From Achromobacter deleyi (GTDB lineage: Bacteria > Pseudomonadota > Gammaproteobacteria > Burkholderiales > Burkholderiaceae_B), in NCBI RefSeq assembly GCF_902859705.1, contig NZ_CADIJO010000002.1, positions 186,001 through 250,000 of the forward strand: a stretch of 64,000 bases of DNA. Reading direction: 5' to 3'. The position numbers and the translations under genes are program-made. The notes under the pieces were generated by a model. It saw nothing but the letters and a program-made list of their open reading frames with translations, searched no databases and was not told where the DNA came from. Positions 61,014 through 64,000 of the stretch are shown here, piece by piece; the stretch's first letter is position 1; each line of letters opens with the position of its first letter.

Positions 61014-64000
61014 TTACTTGCGCATCCAGACGCGCACCAGCGACAGCAGGCGTTCCACGTCCAGCGGTTTGGCGATGTAGTCGTTGGCCCCGGCCGCCAG
61101 GCATTTTTCCTGGTCGTCCTTCATGGCCTTGGCGGTCAGCGCAATGATCGGCAGGCGGCGCCATTCGGGCCGGGTGCGGATCTCGCGCATGGCCGTGTAG
61201 CCATCCATCTCGGGCATCATGATGTCCATCAGCACCAGGTCGATCGTGCGGTGGCCGTTCGCGCCGGCGCGCTCCAGGGCAGTCAGCGCTTCCAGGCCAT
61301 TGCGGGCGATCTCCACGTGCAGCCCGGTGGGTTCGAGGATGCTGGACAGCGCAAAGACATTGCGTACGTCGTCTTCCACCACCAGCACCGTGCGGCCTTC
61401 CAGCGTCGTGTCGCGGCTGCGGGCCAGTTCCAGCATCTGGCGTTGCTGCGGCGGCAGGTCGGCTTCGACCTGGTGCAGGAAAAGCGTGACCTCGTCGAGC
61501 AGGCGCTCGGGCGAGCGCGCGTCCTTGATGATGATGGACTTGGAAAAGCGGCGCAGGTGCTGCTCTTCGTCGCGCGACAGCGCGCGGCCGGTGTACACGA
61601 TGACAGGCGGGAACGACACGCTGTCCTGCTCGGCCATTTGTTGCAGCAGGTCGTAGCCGCTCATGTCGGGCAGGTTCAGGTCCATCACGACGCAGTCGTA
61701 GGTGGTGTCGCGCAGCAGGTTCAGCGCGGCGGTGGCGGTGGCGGCCGGTACGATCTGCACGCCGTCGCGCGCCAGCAGTTCGCGCACGCTTTCACGCTGG
61801 CGGTCGTCGTCTTCGACCACCAGCACGCGGCGCACGTTTTGCGTGAACTTGGCTTCCAGGCGTTGCAGCGCATGGATCAGTTCTTCACGCTTGACCGGCT
61901 TGAGCGCATAGCCGATGGCGCCGCGGCCCAGGGCCTCTTGCGAGTAGTCGGCCACCGACACGATGTGCACGGGGATGTGGCGGGTGTTGGGATTGCGCTT
62001 GAGCTGGTCCAGCACGCCCAGCCCCGAGAAATCGGGCAGGTTCATGTCCAGCACGATCGCGTCGGGCCGGTGCTGCGCCGCCAGGGCCAGGCCATCGTTG
62101 GCGGTGTGGGCGGCCAGGTAGCCAAAGCCCATTTCGCGTGCCAGGTCGCCCAGGATGTCGGCGAAACGCTCGTCGTCTTCGATGACGAGGATGGTGCGGC
62201 CGTTGGCCGGGCCCGCGCCGGGCAGCGGCGCAGGGGGGGTGTTCGCCATCGCCGGGGCAGGCACGGCAGGTCCGGCGGGCAGGGGCGCGGGGGCCATCGG
62301 CACGGCGGCCTCGATGGGCGCCTGCACCGGCGCGACCGGCGCCGTGGCTTGCAGGCGCAGCGGCACCAGCAGCGTGAACACACTGCCTTTGCCGGGCGCG
62401 CTGACCAGGGACAGCGTGCCGCCCAGCAGCTTGGCCAGGTCGCGCGAGATCGACAGGCCCAGGCCCGTGCCGCCATGCTTGCGGTGCGTGCTGCCGTCGG
62501 CCTGGCGGAAGGCCTCGAAGATCAGTTCCTGCTGGTCGGCCGCGACGCCGATGCCGGTGTCCTGCACCGCGAACGACAGCATGTTGCGCGGCGCGCGCGA
62601 TACCTTCAGCGCCACGGTGCCCTGCTCGGTGAATTTCAGGGCGTTGGACAAGAGGTTCTTGAGCACCTGGCCCAGACGCTGCGGGTCGGTGTGCAGCGTG
62701 GCCGGCACGTCCGGGGCGATGTCCAGTTCCAGCGCCAGGCGCTTTTCCTGCGCCATGGGCCGCAGCGGGTCCAGCAGGCGGTCCAGCGCGGACGCGATGG
62801 TGACCTCTTCGACGTCGACGGTGGCCTGGCCGGCCTCGATCTTGGACAGGTCCAGGATGTCGTTGATCAGCGCCAGCAGGTCGCTGCCCGCGGCGTGGAT
62901 GGTCTGGGCATATTTGACCTGGTCGGCGCTCAGGTTGCCCGGCTTGTTGTCGGCCAGCAGCTTGGCCAGGATCAGCGTGGAATTGAGCGGCGTGCGCAGT
63001 TCGTGGCTCATGTTGGCCAGGAACTCGCTCTTGTACTGGCTGGCCTGCGTCAGCAGCCGCGCCTTGTCGGTCAGCGCGCCTTGCACCCGCAGCAGCTGTT
63101 CGGCCTGGGATTCCAGGTTGACGTTGGTCTGTTCCAGTTCGGTCTGCTGCAGCTCCATGCGCGCCTGCGATTCCTGCAGGATGCGGCTTTGCTGTTCCAG
63201 TTCTTCGTTGCTGACGCGCAGTTCTTCCTGCTGGGTCTGCAATTCTTCGGATTGGCGCTGCGTTTCCGCCAGCAGGGATTCCAGGCGGGTGCGGTCCAGG
63301 CCCGCGCGGATCGCGGACGCCAGCATTTCCGAGGCGCCTTCGAGCAAGTTGCGTTCGGCATCGCCCACGGCGTGGTTGAACCCCAGTTCGATCACGGCAT
63401 ACACGCGCTCATTCTGGATGGCGGGCGCCAGCACCAGTTCGGCCGGGTTGGACCGCCCGGTGGCCGAGGTGATTTCGAAGTGGCCCGCCGGCACGTTGCG
63501 CACGTGCATCAGCTTGCGCGAGGCGGCGACCTGGCCCGCCAGGCCCTGCGGCGCCGGAATTTTCTGCGCCAGGCGTTCGGGCGGCAGGGCGTAGCCGCCG
63601 AACAGTTCCAGTTCGTCGCCGCTGCCGTTGACCACGTAGCCGGCGCCGACGTTGGCATCCAGGTACTGCGCCAGGAAGTCCAGCGCCCGCTTGCCGATCT
63701 CGTCCAGGCGCAGGTCGCCCCGCAGGCTCAGGCTCAGGCCCGACAGGCCGGTGGTGACCCAGGCCTGGCGCGCCTTGGCGCGGTATTCGCGGATTGTCAT
63801 GCCGGCCGACGCCAGGATCAGCACCAGCAGCAGCAGCGACCCGCCCCACGAGTAATAGGCCGACGTCGTGGCGGCCGCGGACCAGGCCTCGCGTTCGTCT
63901 TCCAGTTGGCCCATCTGCCGCGTGTACAGGTCGCCCACCAGGTCACGCAGCCGGTCCATCGCATCCTTGCCCGCATCGGTACGCACCACCGCCATGGCGC
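61014..64000 (-). CDS. Hybrid sensor kinase with GAF and three receiver domains, N-terminus outside the window
   Basis: At least 995 residues are visible; the frame is open at the right edge, so the true start lies outside. In order: the end of a CHASE3-like periplasmic helix region, one membrane span (about 63790-63860), a GAF domain (about 63350-63720), and a long signalling coiled coil rich in Glu/Gln (about 63060-63320). A HisKA domain follows with phospho-acceptor His in NMSHELRTPLN (about 63000-63030), then an HATPase domain (TGLGLSISRDLAKLLGG), and three receiver domains with IVLDMNLPDFSG, VVMDLNLPDMSG and VLMDIMMPEMDG. It should sense a periplasmic or cytoplasmic cue and feed the REC-kinase and CheR/CheB genes encoded just downstream. 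Confidence 0.92.
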   Translation of the reverse strand, partial: AMAVVRTDAGKDAMDRLRDLVGDLYTRQMGQLEDEREAWSAAATTSAYYSWGGSLLLLVLILASAGMTIREYRAKARQAWVTTGLSGLSLSLRGDLRLDEIGKRALDFLAQYLDANVGAGYVVNGSGDELELFGGYALPPERLAQKIPAPQGLAGQVAASRKLMHVRNVPAGHFEITSATGRSNPAELVLAPAIQNERVYAVIELGFNHAVGDAERNLLEGASEMLASAIRAGLDRTRLESLLAETQRQSEELQTQQEELRVSNEELEQQSRILQESQARMELQQTELEQTNVNLESQAEQLLRVQGALTDKARLLTQASQYKSEFLANMSHELRTPLNSTLILAKLLADNKPGNLSADQVKYAQTIHAAGSDLLALINDILDLSKIEAGQATVDVEEVTIASALDRLLDPLRPMAQEKRLALELDIAPDVPATLHTDPQRLGQVLKNLLSNALKFTEQGTVALKVSRAPRNMLSFAVQDTGIGVAADQQELIFEAFRQADGSTHRKHGGTGLGLSISRDLAKLLGGTLSLVSAPGKGSVFTLLVPLRLQATAPVAPVQAPIEAAVPMAPAPLPAGPAVPAPAMANTPPAPLPGAGPANGRTILVIEDDERFADILGDLAREMGFGYLAAHTANDGLALAAQHRPDAIVLDMNLPDFSGLGVLDQLKRNPNTRHIPVHIVSVADYSQEALGRGAIGYALKPVKREELIHALQRLEAKFTQNVRRVLVVEDDDRQRESVRELLARDGVQIVPAATATAALNLLRDTTYDCVVMDLNLPDMSGYDLLQQMAEQDSVSFPPVIVYTGRALSRDEEQHLRRFSKSIIIKDARSPERLLDEVTLFLHQVEADLPPQQRQMLELARSRDTTLEGRTVLVVEDDVRNVFALSSILEPTGLHVEIARNGLEALTALERAGANGHRTIDLVLMDIMMPEMDGYTAMREIRTRPEWRRLPIIALTAKAMKDDQEKCLAAGANDYIAKPLDVERLLSLVRVWMRK

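Overview
The window is GC-rich DNA with dense, short-spaced genes. It looks like the chromosome of an Alcaligenaceae bacterium (Burkholderiales), most likely Achromobacter or Bordetella. This rests on four separate periplasmic Bug/TctC-type receptors, many LysR regulators, a CIRCE-controlled groES-groEL pair and the general gene style. No tRNA, rRNA, insertion sequence, integrase or CRISPR array was seen. The genus is an inference from gene families; no database search was possible.

Layout. 1-2.0 kb: groEL (cut by the left edge) and groES behind a sigma70 promoter with a CIRCE operator. 2.2-5.0 kb: a lysozyme-inhibitor-like protein, a 48-residue membrane protein, an AT-rich inverted-repeat region and Bug receptor 1. 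5.0-6.5 kb: an ArsR regulator coupled to an SRPBCC protein, then a flavodoxin. 6.5-16.8 kb: gamma-glutamyltransferase, amidase/LysR pair, lipoprotein hydrolase, ClC channel/transporter, MFS exporter, YcaC-like hydrolase/LysR pair and an orphan LysR DNA-binding domain. 16.8-20.9 kb: a LysR facing a PLP desulfhydrase, DapA-like lyase and Bug receptor 2.

21.1-36.9 kb is the most striking region. It encodes a stand-alone STN plus TonB-C-like protein, an ECF sigma factor and a FecR-type regulator in the order of Pseudomonas vreA-vreI-vreR. These are followed by a 4240-residue filamentous-haemagglutinin-like exoprotein (TPS domain, DUF3739) and a second ECF sigma factor whose start codon overlaps the exoprotein stop. 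No TpsB outer-membrane transporter is present.

36.9-47.9 kb: LysR facing Bug receptor 3, a YciI protein and a muconate-cycloisomerase-like enolase; a glycine-rich autotransporter; a TetR regulator with matching operators at its own promoter and before a two-gene membrane-protein unit; Bug receptor 4 with a PhzF protein; and an AraC regulator. 47.8-54.5 kb: a complete amidase plus peptide-type ABC importer operon. 54.8-58.4 kb: a small protein, AraC, GNAT and a divergent NRAMP-like transporter. The transporter lies behind a MerR-type 19-bp-spacer promoter and a possible leader ORF. 58.4-64.0 kb: a sensory cluster of a multi-REC hybrid kinase (cut by the right edge), CheR, CheB and a REC-histidine kinase.

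Most units pair one transporter or receptor, one or two enzymes and a divergent one-component regulator, as expected for a metabolically versatile soil or host-associated bacterium. The 21-37 kb region instead looks like a surface-signalling circuit controlling a very large adhesin.
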